Of a stretch of DNA of 64,000 nucleotides, positions 19,033-27,173 are shown piece after piece. The notes beneath the pieces were generated by a model. That model made no database searches, was not told the origin of the DNA, and saw only the letters and a program-made list of their open reading frames with translations. The first letter of the stretch is position 1, and each line of letters begins with the position of its first letter. Origin of the DNA: Pseudohongiella sp. (GTDB taxonomy: Bacteria; Pseudomonadota; Gammaproteobacteria; Pseudomonadales; Pseudohongiellaceae); contig NZ_DRFV01000003.1 of assembly GCF_011050365.1 (NCBI RefSeq), positions 124,001 through 188,000 on the forward strand, written 5' to 3'. The position numbers were made by a program, and so were the translations under genes.

Positions 19033-19056
19033 TTGTCAGCTCGCGCGAGCCGTGAA
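19033..19056 (+). promoter_or_regulatory. palindrome beside a candidate -35, right (ATP-grasp) arm
   Basis: A perfect 12-bp palindrome, GCTCGCGCGAGC, at 19039-19050 directly follows TTGTCA (19033-19038), a near-consensus -35. The matching -10 would be the weak AAAGAT near 19056. A dimeric regulator bound here would block or guide RNA polymerase. This is a sequence observation; the regulator is unknown. Confidence 0.35.
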
Positions 19057-19108
19057 AAGATAGATGCAGAGAACAGACTTTCCAAAGCTGGTACACAGAT
19101 TGCTTCAC

Positions 19109-19192
19109 TGTGTTCATACAACCTGGTTTGACTGAACTGGTTTATACAGGTTGGTTTAAACAAATTGGTTCGCACAGAACGGGTTCAGACTG
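19109..19192 (+). repeat. degenerate 14-bp tandem repeats upstream of the ATP-grasp operon
   Basis: Four contiguous 14-base units are clear: CTGGTTTGACTGAA (19123), CTGGTTTATACAGG (19137), TTGGTTTAAACAAA (19151) and TTGGTTCGCACAGA (19165). A fifth, weaker unit starts at 19179, and a shifted partial one at 19109. The shared core is YTGGTTNNNAC. The array lies between the candidate promoter and the start codon at 19222, so it would be in the leader or promoter. It may be a multi-site operator or an RNA element. Confidence 0.6.
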
Positions 19193-19221
19193 ATCAAGAC
19201 ACAAAGCCAAAACGAGGGTGA

Positions 19222-20712
19222 ATGAGCAACATCAACTGGGAAGAATACAAAGCTACCGGATTCTACGACGAACTGATCGCTGCTGACGGCAAACCACGCC
19301 CGGAAGCCGACAAGTTATGCCAGTATCTCGCCAACCTCGACGCCCGGGAACTTCAGGAGCACAAGACCGCTGCCGACGTTGCCATTCAGCTGATGGGCAT
19401 CACCTTTACTGTATACACCGAAGGCGCCATGATCGACCGCGCCTGGCCCTTTGATATCGTGCCGCGCATCATACCGCTACAGGAATGGCAAAAGACCGAA
19501 GCCGGCCTGAAGCAACGCGTACAGGCCCTGAACATGTTTATCAATGACCTGTATCACGATCAGAAAATCATCAAAGATGGTATTTTCCCCAGGGAACTGC
19601 TGACTCACTCGGTCAATTTCCGGCCCCAGTGCGTGGGTATCAAAACACCGCATAATGTCTGGGCTCATATATGTGGCTCAGACCTGGTGCGCGACAAGGA
19701 TGGCACTCTGTATGTGCTGGAAGATAACCTGCGGGTACCGTCGGGTGTGTCCTACATGCTGGAAAACCGCAATGTGACCAAACGCGTGATGCCAGAACTG
19801 TTTGCCTCCGGTCAGATCCAGCCAGTGGACGATTATACCTCCCAGCTTTATGACATGCTGGCATCAATGTCACCACGCCCCGGAGATGATCCATCCATCG
19901 TCATCCTGACACCCGGCATTTATAACTCCGCCTACTACGAGCATGCCTACCTGGCACAACAGATGGGCGTGCAGCTGGTGGAAGGCTCGGACCTCGTGGT
20001 GGGTGACGACGACTGCGTCTACATGCGTATGGTAGACGGCCTGTCACGGGTTGATGTGATCTACCGCCGTGTTGATGACATGTTTCTGGATCCCGAAGTT
20101 TTCAACCCCGAGTCTACACTGGGCTGCCGGGGCCTGATGCGCGCCTGGCGCAAAGGCAATGTCGCACTCGCCAATGCGCCCGGCGCTGGCGTCGCGGACG
20201 ACAAGGTGGTGTACGCCTTTGTGCCCAAAATCATCAAATACTATCTTGATCAGGAAGCGCTGTTGCCTAACGTGCCCAGTTACCTGTGCATGTTTGAAGA
20301 TGACCGTAATTACGTGCTCGACAATCTGGACAAACTGGTCGTTAAACCCGCCAATGAGTCCGGCGGTTACGGCATGATGATCGGCCCGCACGTAAGCAAA
20401 AAGGAGCGTAAGAAATTTGCCGAACTGATCAAGGCAGATCCGCGCAACTACATGGCACAGCCGACACTGGCGCTGTCCACCTCACCCACCTTGATTGACC
20501 ATGGCATGGAATCACGCCACGTGGATTTACGCCCCTTTATTCTGTCGGGCGAATCGACTTTCGTAACCACCGGCGGGCTGACGCGCGTGGCGCTGACCAA
20601 GGGTTCACTGGTGGTGAATTCATCCCAGGGTGGCGGCAGCAAGGACACCTGGATAGTCGACATCGACGGCCTGACCAATAGCCCCGGACTTTCACAGAGA
20701 GCAGGTAACTAA
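19222..20712 (+). CDS. stand-alone circularly permuted type 2 ATP-grasp protein
   Basis: 496 residues, a full-length circularly permuted ATP-grasp protein (older Pfam names DUF404/DUF407). Key blocks are intact: VLEDNLRVPSGVSYMLENR starting at residue 165 (acidic metal-binding residues), VEGSDLVVGDD (253-263) and KLVVKPANESGGYG (371-384) with the presumed ATP-contacting Lys375. Iyer, Aravind and colleagues predicted that such proteins are peptide or amide ligases working with transglutaminases and alpha-E proteins; no reaction is established. The ATG follows GAGGGTGA. The next gene, alpha-E, begins one base after this stop, showing an operon. Confidence 0.93.
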   Translation: MSNINWEEYKATGFYDELIAADGKPRPEADKLCQYLANLDARELQEHKTAADVAIQLMGITFTVYTEGAMIDRAWPFDIVPRIIPLQEWQKTEAGLKQRVQALNMFINDLYHDQKIIKDGIFPRELLTHSVNFRPQCVGIKTPHNVWAHICGSDLVRDKDGTLYVLEDNLRVPSGVSYMLENRNVTKRVMPELFASGQIQPVDDYTSQLYDMLASMSPRPGDDPSIVILTPGIYNSAYYEHAYLAQQMGVQLVEGSDLVVGDDDCVYMRMVDGLSRVDVIYRRVDDMFLDPEVFNPESTLGCRGLMRAWRKGNVALANAPGAGVADDKVVYAFVPKIIKYYLDQEALLPNVPSYLCMFEDDRNYVLDNLDKLVVKPANESGGYGMMIGPHVSKKERKKFAELIKADPRNYMAQPTLALSTSPTLIDHGMESRHVDLRPFILSGESTFVTTGGLTRVALTKGSLVVNSSQGGGSKDTWIVDIDGLTNSPGLSQRAGN

Positions 20713-20713
20713 A

Positions 20714-21676
20714 ATGCTTTCACGTGTTGCAGAAAATATTTACTGGCTTGCACGCTATATTGAACGTGCCGAAGACACCGCACGACTGTTGAGCGTTAAC
20801 AGCAACCTGATGCTGGACCTGCCGCGTGCCACACAGCTGGGCTGGTCGGAGATTATCGCCATTACCGGACACGGCGAGTTGTTTGATGAGCTGTACCCCA
20901 ACCGTGACGAAGTCAGCGTCCTGTCCTTTATCTGCAGCGATCGACGCTATTCCGGCTCCATCATCAGCTCCCTGTCTGCGGCCCGTGAAAATCTGAGGAC
21001 CACGCGCGATGTTATTCCGCGCGAAATATGGGAAGAGATCAACCAGCTTTATCTGGGCGTGCGCGACCTGGTCGAATCCGGTGTGACGCCGCGCAAGCGC
21101 GATGCTTTCCTGCGCCGGGTCATTCACAGCTGCCAGACCGTCAACGGACTGATTGAGGGCTCGCTCAGCTACACCCAGGTACGCACTTTCCTGATGCTTG
21201 GCCGCCAGCTGGAGCGCGCCGACATGACCACCCGTATTATTGATGTGCGCTCCGCCAATCTGCTGCCACGCAGTCCGGGCGAACTGACCCCGTTTGAAAA
21301 CCTGCAGTGGATGAGTGTGCTCAAATCACTCACCGGGTACCAGATGTATCGCCAACATGTGCGCCTGCGGATTCGCGGGCCGGACGTGCTAAGCTTTCTG
21401 CTGCAGAACCGGAATTTTCCGCGAGCAGTTGCCTGCAGCCTGGAGCGGCTGGCTAATGCCTTGCTGACATTGCCACGCAACGAAACCGCGCTTAACGAAG
21501 TGGAAACCTGCCGCCAGCACCTGGCAGATGCCGAAATCGCGGTACTGGCGGCAGAGCCGGATCGACTTCACGCTTTCGTGGATGAAATTCAGGTCGATTT
21601 TACCGACCTGCATGAAGCCATCCGACAAACCTATTTCGACGGCCCGACAGAAATTTCCCGGCAGCAGAGCGAATAG
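20714..21676 (+). CDS. alpha-E domain protein (DUF403)
   Basis: 320 residues, all helical by composition, matching the alpha-E family. Its N-terminus MLSRVAENIYWLARYIERAE carries the defining Glu-Arg pair at residues 17-18, and the RMVA-like helices repeat through the protein (LGRQLERADMTTRIIDVR). The activity is unknown; the family nearly always sits beside circularly permuted ATP-grasp genes, as here. The gap to the ATP-grasp stop is one base, and the next gene begins immediately after this stop. It is the separate counterpart of the C-terminal half of the 12979-15645 fusion. Confidence 0.93.
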   Translation: MLSRVAENIYWLARYIERAEDTARLLSVNSNLMLDLPRATQLGWSEIIAITGHGELFDELYPNRDEVSVLSFICSDRRYSGSIISSLSAARENLRTTRDVIPREIWEEINQLYLGVRDLVESGVTPRKRDAFLRRVIHSCQTVNGLIEGSLSYTQVRTFLMLGRQLERADMTTRIIDVRSANLLPRSPGELTPFENLQWMSVLKSLTGYQMYRQHVRLRIRGPDVLSFLLQNRNFPRAVACSLERLANALLTLPRNETALNEVETCRQHLADAEIAVLAAEPDRLHAFVDEIQVDFTDLHEAIRQTYFDGPTEISRQQSE

Positions 21677-22798
21677 GTGCAAAAATTGACAGGCACATCA
21701 TACGGGCATGTTCATCAATGTCAGTGCGGCCAACTGCTTTTTTTTGACAACTCAGTCTGTTTGCGCTGCGGCGCTGCGGTGGCCTATCAGCCCAATATTG
21801 GCCAGGTAATAAGCCTGGAACCCGCCGAAACGCAAGAGCAATGGTACATTCACGGCGAAGACACCAATACCCGTCGCAGCTATGCCCGATGCGCCAACCT
21901 CCACTCCCCTGCGCAGTGTAACTGGCTCGTGACTGACGTGCGCACTGGCATTCTGTGCACCGCCTGCGCCCTCAACATCACCATCCCCGACCTGAGCCAG
22001 GCTGACAATGCCGAGTATTGGCAGACCTGCGAAGGTGCCAAACGTCAACTGATCGCCCAGCTTATAATTCTTGGACTGCCAGTCAACAATCGCAACATTG
22101 ATCCCTACCGCGGCCTCGGTTTCGAACTGCTGCGCTGGCAACAGGGGGAGCCGCCGGTGATGACCGGACATGAAGACGGCGTCATCACACTCGATATTAT
22201 GGAAGCCGACCCTGCCCACCGCGAGCAGCTACGCCAGCAGATGCACGAACCTTACCGCACACTGCTCGGCCACTTCCGCCATGAGTCCGGTCACTATTAC
22301 TGGGACCTGCTGGTCCGCGACACGCCCTGGTTGACCGTCTGCCGCCAATTCTTTGGTGACGAACGTCTGGACTACGGCACTGCCTTGCAGCAGCACTACC
22401 AGAATGGCCCGCCCGCCAACTGGCAGCAAACTTACATCAGCAGTTATGCCGCCTCCCACCCCTGGGAAGACTGGGCAGAAACCTGGGCGCACTACCTTCA
22501 CATGACCGACACCCTAAACGCCGCAGAAGAGTTTGGCATCAATCCCAGGACCATCGCCATACAAACCGACCCTTTCACCCGGAACCGACTGGAAGACAAC
22601 AGGTTCCCTGTCGATAATACCGACAGCGAAACCGACCCCGACTCATTCCTGGACATGGTCAATCGCTGGGTGCGACTCAGCAGCGTGCTGAATGTACTGG
22701 CGCGAAGCATGGGTCAACCGGACAGTTATCCCTTTGTGCTGACCGTGGAGAGCTTACGCAAGCTGTATTTGGTGCACCGGGTAGCAACAAAAAAATAA
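21677..22798 (+). CDS. putative zinc-binding metallopeptidase with twin zinc ribbons
   Basis: 373 residues of the DUF2248/'putative zinc-binding metallopeptidase' family. The N-terminus holds two cysteine clusters typical of zinc ribbons: Cys15, 17, 28, 31 and Cys72, 81, 94, 97. The active-site motif is HESGH (202-206, HExxH), and a downstream ETWAHYLH segment probably supplies further ligands. The GTG start is the codon directly after the alpha-E stop, so translation is likely coupled; a later start cannot be excluded. An 8-T run near 21738-21745 lies in the first zinc ribbon and is a possible slippage site. It is the last gene of the right arm and is predicted to process whatever the ligases make. 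Confidence 0.88.
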   Translation: MQKLTGTSYGHVHQCQCGQLLFFDNSVCLRCGAAVAYQPNIGQVISLEPAETQEQWYIHGEDTNTRRSYARCANLHSPAQCNWLVTDVRTGILCTACALNITIPDLSQADNAEYWQTCEGAKRQLIAQLIILGLPVNNRNIDPYRGLGFELLRWQQGEPPVMTGHEDGVITLDIMEADPAHREQLRQQMHEPYRTLLGHFRHESGHYYWDLLVRDTPWLTVCRQFFGDERLDYGTALQQHYQNGPPANWQQTYISSYAASHPWEDWAETWAHYLHMTDTLNAAEEFGINPRTIAIQTDPFTRNRLEDNRFPVDNTDSETDPDSFLDMVNRWVRLSSVLNVLARSMGQPDSYPFVLTVESLRKLYLVHRVATKK

Positions 22799-22864
22799 GA
22801 CGTTGATCCAACTGGAGTCCACTCACGCCAGCAAGCCGGGCCTGATGATGCACTGCGCAATCGT

Positions 22865-23503
22865 TTACTCTTGAGAGAGTTCTTTGCGCCCACCGGGCAC
22901 CAGCCGCTGTATGGCAAGTACCAGCAGGGCTGCCAGCACAGATTTTACCAAAGAACCCAGGTAGAACGGTGCAATGCCATTCTCGTACGCTGCCTGGGGC
23001 CCCATGAGAACACTCATCCATGACCATCCACACACCAGGATAACAACGTGCCCGAGCAGCATGCCCGGTACTGCCGTCACGGGCGTTCGCATTAGCCCGG
23101 CGTTACGCCATAGCCCCATTGCCCCGGCCGCGATCACGAAGCCTATCAGGTAACCCCCACTGGGACCTGACAGCACCTGCGCGCCAGAGGCACCTTCACT
23201 GAATACTGGCAGGCCGGCGATACCGAGCACAAGATACAGCCCTACACTGGCGGCCCCCAATAGCGGGCCAAGCAAAGCGCCAGCGCACAGGACCGCGATG
23301 GTCTGCCCTGTCTGCATGATCGTGGTTCCGGGAAGAGGAAACTCGAAAATAGTGCCAATGAAAATTGACACGCTAAACAATACTAACAGCACTGCGTTTT
23401 GCATAAAATGTTTGACCTGGCTCTGACAGCCTGTACAAGAGACACAATAGTTGATCTGAACGGCAAGCTGCGTCAGATCCCGGTCAGCCGGATTAAATAT
23501 CAT
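22865..23503 (-). CDS. bioY: BioY-family biotin transporter (ECF S component)
   Basis: About 212 residues from the ATG at 23503; an in-frame GTG at 23536 would overlap the upstream gene and is less likely. BioY is the substrate-binding membrane subunit of biotin uptake, working alone or with EcfA/EcfT ATPase modules; none of those are in this window. Family blocks seen: GTIFEFPLPGTTIMQTGQT, GPLLGAASVGLYLVLGIAGL and LSGPSGGYLIGF, with about six membrane segments. It follows, and slightly abuts, the permuted NlpC/P60 gene on the same strand. Two Cys in the N-terminus (SCTGC) are unusual. Confidence 0.9.
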   Translation of the reverse strand: MIFNPADRDLTQLAVQINYCVSCTGCQSQVKHFMQNAVLLVLFSVSIFIGTIFEFPLPGTTIMQTGQTIAVLCAGALLGPLLGAASVGLYLVLGIAGLPVFSEGASGAQVLSGPSGGYLIGFVIAAGAMGLWRNAGLMRTPVTAVPGMLLGHVVILVCGWSWMSVLMGPQAAYENGIAPFYLGSLVKSVLAALLVLAIQRLVPGGRKELSQE

Positions 23504-23513
23504 GGACACATAC

Positions 23514-24284
23514 TTATTCCGACTGTGGCGGAGCACTCAGGGAAAAACCGTGCTCAATGGTCGGCTTGATGATACTAAAATAAGGTGACAGATCAAAATC
23601 TCCGGGCACGTAGTGGGTGAAATGCCGCGCCATGGAAACTGCTTCTCCCTTCTTATTCTCGACCCTGATAAATTCCGGCAGGATCGGATAGCCAACTTCC
23701 TGGTATGCCTCGGCAATCAGCGTTGAACAGATGGCCCGGGTCGGCTCACCGCTACCAAAGGTGATCAGGTCCCGACGATACCTGACCGGCACGGCGGGAC
23801 TCTGGATCAGATACCGGGCAAGATCAAAAATATTCTTCAGGTCATAAACATGTCCTACCCTGGCCCGGGCAAACGCAATGATGGAGGCCTTGTCCTCAGC
23901 ACTTAGCCCTACCGGGCGGCAGATACGCAGGTTGAATTGCTCATATTTGCGCAACGGCACCTGAGTGACGCCATCATTGAGATCAGCTTCTATCAAGCTG
24001 GGCTGCTCCACGTCCGCCTTCTCGGCACCGACATAAAGACAGGCGTGCGACCAGGTTGACTGGGTCAGGTACTTGATAGCGGTGCTGATATGGCTGTTAC
24101 CATCTACCAGCACAATGTCGGCTGGCTGCAGCGTATCCATGATATCCTGCAATGGCAGGCGACTCAGGCGTTCATAGCCCGGGCGGGGCTTACTCAGGTA
24201 GGCGGCCAGTCGGCGCCCGATCGCGCGTGGGATGGATTCCATAATGCATAAATCTCGTGCTTGAAGTGACTCAGCGTGGTTCAT
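23514..24284 (-). CDS. YiiX/NlpC-P60-type permuted papain-fold hydrolase
   Basis: 256 residues. The permuted NlpC/P60 (YiiX/YebB-like) pattern is visible: ADIVLVDGNSHISTAIKYLT and STWSHACLYVG with the His early, then AICSTLIAEAYQ with the catalytic Cys later. Such proteins are predicted amidases or acyl-transferases acting on lipids or peptides; the substrate is not known. The start may be the ATG at 24284 or the internal ATG at residue 15 (MESIPRAIG). No signal peptide is evident. It lies next to the amidoligase locus, but on the other side of a convergent junction. Confidence 0.78.
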   Translation of the reverse strand: MNHAESLQARDLCIMESIPRAIGRRLAAYLSKPRPGYERLSRLPLQDIMDTLQPADIVLVDGNSHISTAIKYLTQSTWSHACLYVGAEKADVEQPSLIEADLNDGVTQVPLRKYEQFNLRICRPVGLSAEDKASIIAFARARVGHVYDLKNIFDLARYLIQSPAVPVRYRRDLITFGSGEPTRAICSTLIAEAYQEVGYPILPEFIRVENKKGEAVSMARHFTHYVPGDFDLSPYFSIIKPTIEHGFSLSAPPQSE

Positions 24285-24386
24285 ATTGTTACGCTGTCAG
24301 GGTCTGGATTATGGCATTCTTACACGCAAGGCTCCAACAACTCGCTGGGTCCTTGCCACCTAGCAAAAACCAGGAGGTGCATCGCT

Positions 24387-24575
24387 ATGCTGACTGAACT
24401 TGCCACTCTGCAATGTCCATACTGCTGGGAGTCCATAGAGGTTGTCGTTGACTGCTCGGTCACGGAGCAGGAGTATACTGAAGATTGCAGCGTCTGTTGT
24501 CGGCCCATCATAATCTCTGTTTATGCCGATGGCGGTGAGCTGCAGACAGTTGAGGCCAGATCCGAGGACGACTGA
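24387..24575 (+). CDS. CPXCG-motif cysteine-rich small protein
   Basis: 62 residues from the ATG at 24387, chosen because CAGGAGG (24371-24377) sits at the right distance; the open frame extends further upstream without a ribosome site. Six cysteines (10, 13, 23, 34, 37, 38), with CPYC and CSVC pairs, form a probable zinc ribbon. It matches the conserved gammaproteobacterial CPXCG family of unknown function. It is divergent from the YiiX-like gene. Confidence 0.85.
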   Translation: MLTELATLQCPYCWESIEVVVDCSVTEQEYTEDCSVCCRPIIISVYADGGELQTVEARSEDD

Positions 24576-24651
24576 TACGTCATCCGTCCTGCGACAGTGC
24601 CCCATCTTTTGATGTTCACAGCCCTTACCAAATTACACCAGGAGAGCCAGC

Positions 24652-25242
24652 ATGCTTGCAGGACAACGTTCGCTCACGGGATTCATGGCGCTACTCGCCA
24701 TGACATTGATTTTCAGCTCCACTGTCCAGGCGCAGGGTAACTTTGTCCTCACCGTCGACGGCTTTGAAGACGGGGGTAACATACCGGTGCGCTTCTCGCA
24801 GGCCGCAGAAGATGCCCGACCAGGTGGCGGAACGTCGCCTGCCCTCAGTTGGGTTAACGCGCCGGAGGGCACCCGCAGTTTTGTCATCAACATGATGGAT
24901 CTGGACTTTGCGCCCAACCGCGGCACGCGCACCCAGGTGCACTGGGTGGTGTGGAATATCCCCGGCACAGTGGACGGGCTGGCGGAAAACCAGCCCGAAG
25001 GCAACCAGCTACCCAATGGTGCCTCCCAGATCAGCGCCACCGGTCGCGTCTACCGCGGGCCCGGTGCACCGGCCACGCGCCCCAGACATCATTACCTGTT
25101 TGAGGTTTATGCGCTGGACACCGAACTGAACATCGGTGCGACAGACGATCCGCTGGAAACCCGCGATGCGGTGATGGCGGCAATGGACGGGCATGTGCTG
25201 GGCAAGTCAGTCTACATGGGGCGATTCAATCGCCCGCAGTGA
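24652..25242 (+). CDS. secreted YbhB/YbcL-type PEBP protein
   Basis: 196 residues with a signal peptide (MLAGQRSLTGFMALLAMTLI, cleavage after VQAQ). The mature part is a phosphatidylethanolamine-binding/Raf-kinase-inhibitor-like domain: GGNIPVRFSQ, NAPEGTRSFVINMMD, VHWVVWNIP and HHYLFEVYALD. E. coli homologues YbhB/YbcL have no settled function. The ATG follows CAGGAGAG at a good distance. The gene faces the amidohydrolase lipoprotein convergently across 43 bp. Confidence 0.9.
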   Translation: MLAGQRSLTGFMALLAMTLIFSSTVQAQGNFVLTVDGFEDGGNIPVRFSQAAEDARPGGGTSPALSWVNAPEGTRSFVINMMDLDFAPNRGTRTQVHWVVWNIPGTVDGLAENQPEGNQLPNGASQISATGRVYRGPGAPATRPRHHYLFEVYALDTELNIGATDDPLETRDAVMAAMDGHVLGKSVYMGRFNRPQ

Positions 25243-25285
25243 CTCGCGCGCTCAGCAGCACTAGCACAGCGACCGCCGTTGGCAG

Positions 25286-27004
25286 TCACCTGCCTTGATA
25301 GGTGACCTCGCCGCCGACCACGGTCAGCACCGTTTGTGCGGTCAGAATATCCTGGGGATCAACCGTCATGAAGTCCCGGTTGAACACAGTGAAATCAGCA
25401 TATTTACCGACCTCCACTGAACCGCGCAGGTGTTCCTGAAACGCCCCGTGCGCTGGCCACAAAGTAAACATCTTGAGCGCAGTTTCACGCGAGACTGCCA
25501 GCTCCGGGTGCCAGCCGGCGCCATCGGTGCCATCCAGACGCTTGCGGGTAATGGCGGCATAAAACTCGATGCGCGGATCGCCGGCTTCCACCGGCGCATC
25601 GGAACCACCCAGAATCATCAGGCCCTGCTCCACCAGCTGCTGCCAGGGGTAAGCGTAACCGAGGCGATCCGGGCCCAGCCGATCAGGAGCGAAATTCAGG
25701 TCACCGATACCGTGACTGGGCTGCATGGATGGCAGCACGCCCAGGTCAACAAAACGTTGCTGGTCACTGGGCGGAATAATCTGAGCGTGTTCCATGCGCC
25801 AGCGCAGGTCCTCACTGGCCCATTCATTGCGTGGCACTGCCGCATAAGCCTCGTCATACCAATCCAGCAGCGTGCGTACGGCACGGTCCCCGATCACATG
25901 GGTCTCAATCTGAATACCCTGTCGCAAGGCAGCGTGCAGCACCGGCACCAATTCTTCTTTGGTGGTACGATTCATGAAACCGTTGTGGTCGGCATCCGAA
26001 TAATTTTCGATCAGGGCTGCGCCACGAGAGCCCAAAGTGCCGTCTATGAATACCTTGATGCCACGCACATCAAACATGTCGTCTGCTGTTGTTTCACGCC
26101 CGCGCTCTAGCATTTCGTCGGCCTCAGCAATGGGTATGGCCGCGTATATACGGTGCGCCATATCACCTTCAGCGTGAATCTCTTTCATCAGATCCACCAG
26201 CCGATAGGACATACCTGCGTCCTGGGTCTGCGTCCAGCCCATGGCAGCATTCGCCTGCAGACCACGCAGCAGATTGTCCTTCAGATAGTCGTCGGTCTCC
26301 GGCGGCAAAATATCACGGAAGACGTTCATGGCATTGGCCAGCACATAACCGGTCGGATTGCCGTCCAGATCCCGTTCAAAACGGCCACCTTCCGGATCAG
26401 GGGTGTCACGTGTCACCCCTGCCAGTTCCAGGGCCCGCGAGTTGACCAACGCCGACACGCCGTCCGCTCGCGGCATGTACAAAGGCTTGTTGGCAGTAAA
26501 TGAATCGACGTCGGCCTTGTTCAGAAACCGACGCTCATCGGTCCATTCACGCTCAATCCAGCCGCGACCCAGAATCCAGTCGCCTTCGGGAATGGTCTGT
26601 GCCCACTGCTCAATGGTCTGCACGGTTTGCTGCAGGGTGGCAATGCCGAACAGACTCAGAGTCTTGGTTCGGCGCCCTACGCCTTCGAGATGCTGGTGAC
26701 TGTCAGTGAAACCGGCATAAACAGTATTGCCCGCCATGTCCATGACATTGGCGGAGCCACACATGTAAGCTTCGGCATCGGCATTGCTGCCGACAAATAC
26801 AATCCTGCCATCCCTGCTGGCTACGGCCTCAGCCGTCCACTGAGCGTCATTGGCGGTATAGACAGTCGTATTATGAAGCACGAGATCGGCCTGCAGACAG
26901 GGCTCATCGTCGGCAACCACGGCGGGCGCGGTCGTTGATGCGTTATCACTGCAGGCAGCTGCCAGCACACTGACACCAAAGGCAAGAAGGACTAGCTTGT
27001 TCAT
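25286..27004 (-). CDS. YtcJ-like amidohydrolase lipoprotein
   Basis: 572 residues from the ATG at 27004, where a lipoprotein signal (MNKLVLLAFGVSVLAAAC, lipobox Cys18) begins. The open frame extends to 27328 but this extension overlaps serB on the other strand and has no protein-like character. The mature enzyme is an amidohydrolase-3/YtcJ family protein: GFTDSHQH (metal ligands), ETHVIGDRAVR, HAQIIPP and GGSDAPVEAGDP are all present. Members hydrolyse C-N bonds of unknown small molecules. The signal places it on the periplasmic side of a membrane. Confidence 0.88.
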   Translation of the reverse strand: MNKLVLLAFGVSVLAAACSDNASTTAPAVVADDEPCLQADLVLHNTTVYTANDAQWTAEAVASRDGRIVFVGSNADAEAYMCGSANVMDMAGNTVYAGFTDSHQHLEGVGRRTKTLSLFGIATLQQTVQTIEQWAQTIPEGDWILGRGWIEREWTDERRFLNKADVDSFTANKPLYMPRADGVSALVNSRALELAGVTRDTPDPEGGRFERDLDGNPTGYVLANAMNVFRDILPPETDDYLKDNLLRGLQANAAMGWTQTQDAGMSYRLVDLMKEIHAEGDMAHRIYAAIPIAEADEMLERGRETTADDMFDVRGIKVFIDGTLGSRGAALIENYSDADHNGFMNRTTKEELVPVLHAALRQGIQIETHVIGDRAVRTLLDWYDEAYAAVPRNEWASEDLRWRMEHAQIIPPSDQQRFVDLGVLPSMQPSHGIGDLNFAPDRLGPDRLGYAYPWQQLVEQGLMILGGSDAPVEAGDPRIEFYAAITRKRLDGTDGAGWHPELAVSRETALKMFTLWPAHGAFQEHLRGSVEVGKYADFTVFNRDFMTVDPQDILTAQTVLTVVGGEVTYQGR

Positions 27005-27173
27005 CGCGGGAATTCCGTTCAATTGATTCGCACCGGAGTATACCTGCCTTTGCTCATGCTGCAAGACTGGGCAATGCATCGGCATCTGTGAGGGATGCAC
27101 TTTTACGGGTACAATACGCGCCTTACGTTGCCGACCCCCAGTCGCAGTTCCCAGGATTCCGGAGCGCCTGACC

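Noticed and set aside
19123-19192. CRISPR or attachment site reading of the 14-bp repeats
   Set aside because: Units are short, degenerate and without spacers; no integrase or tRNA is near.
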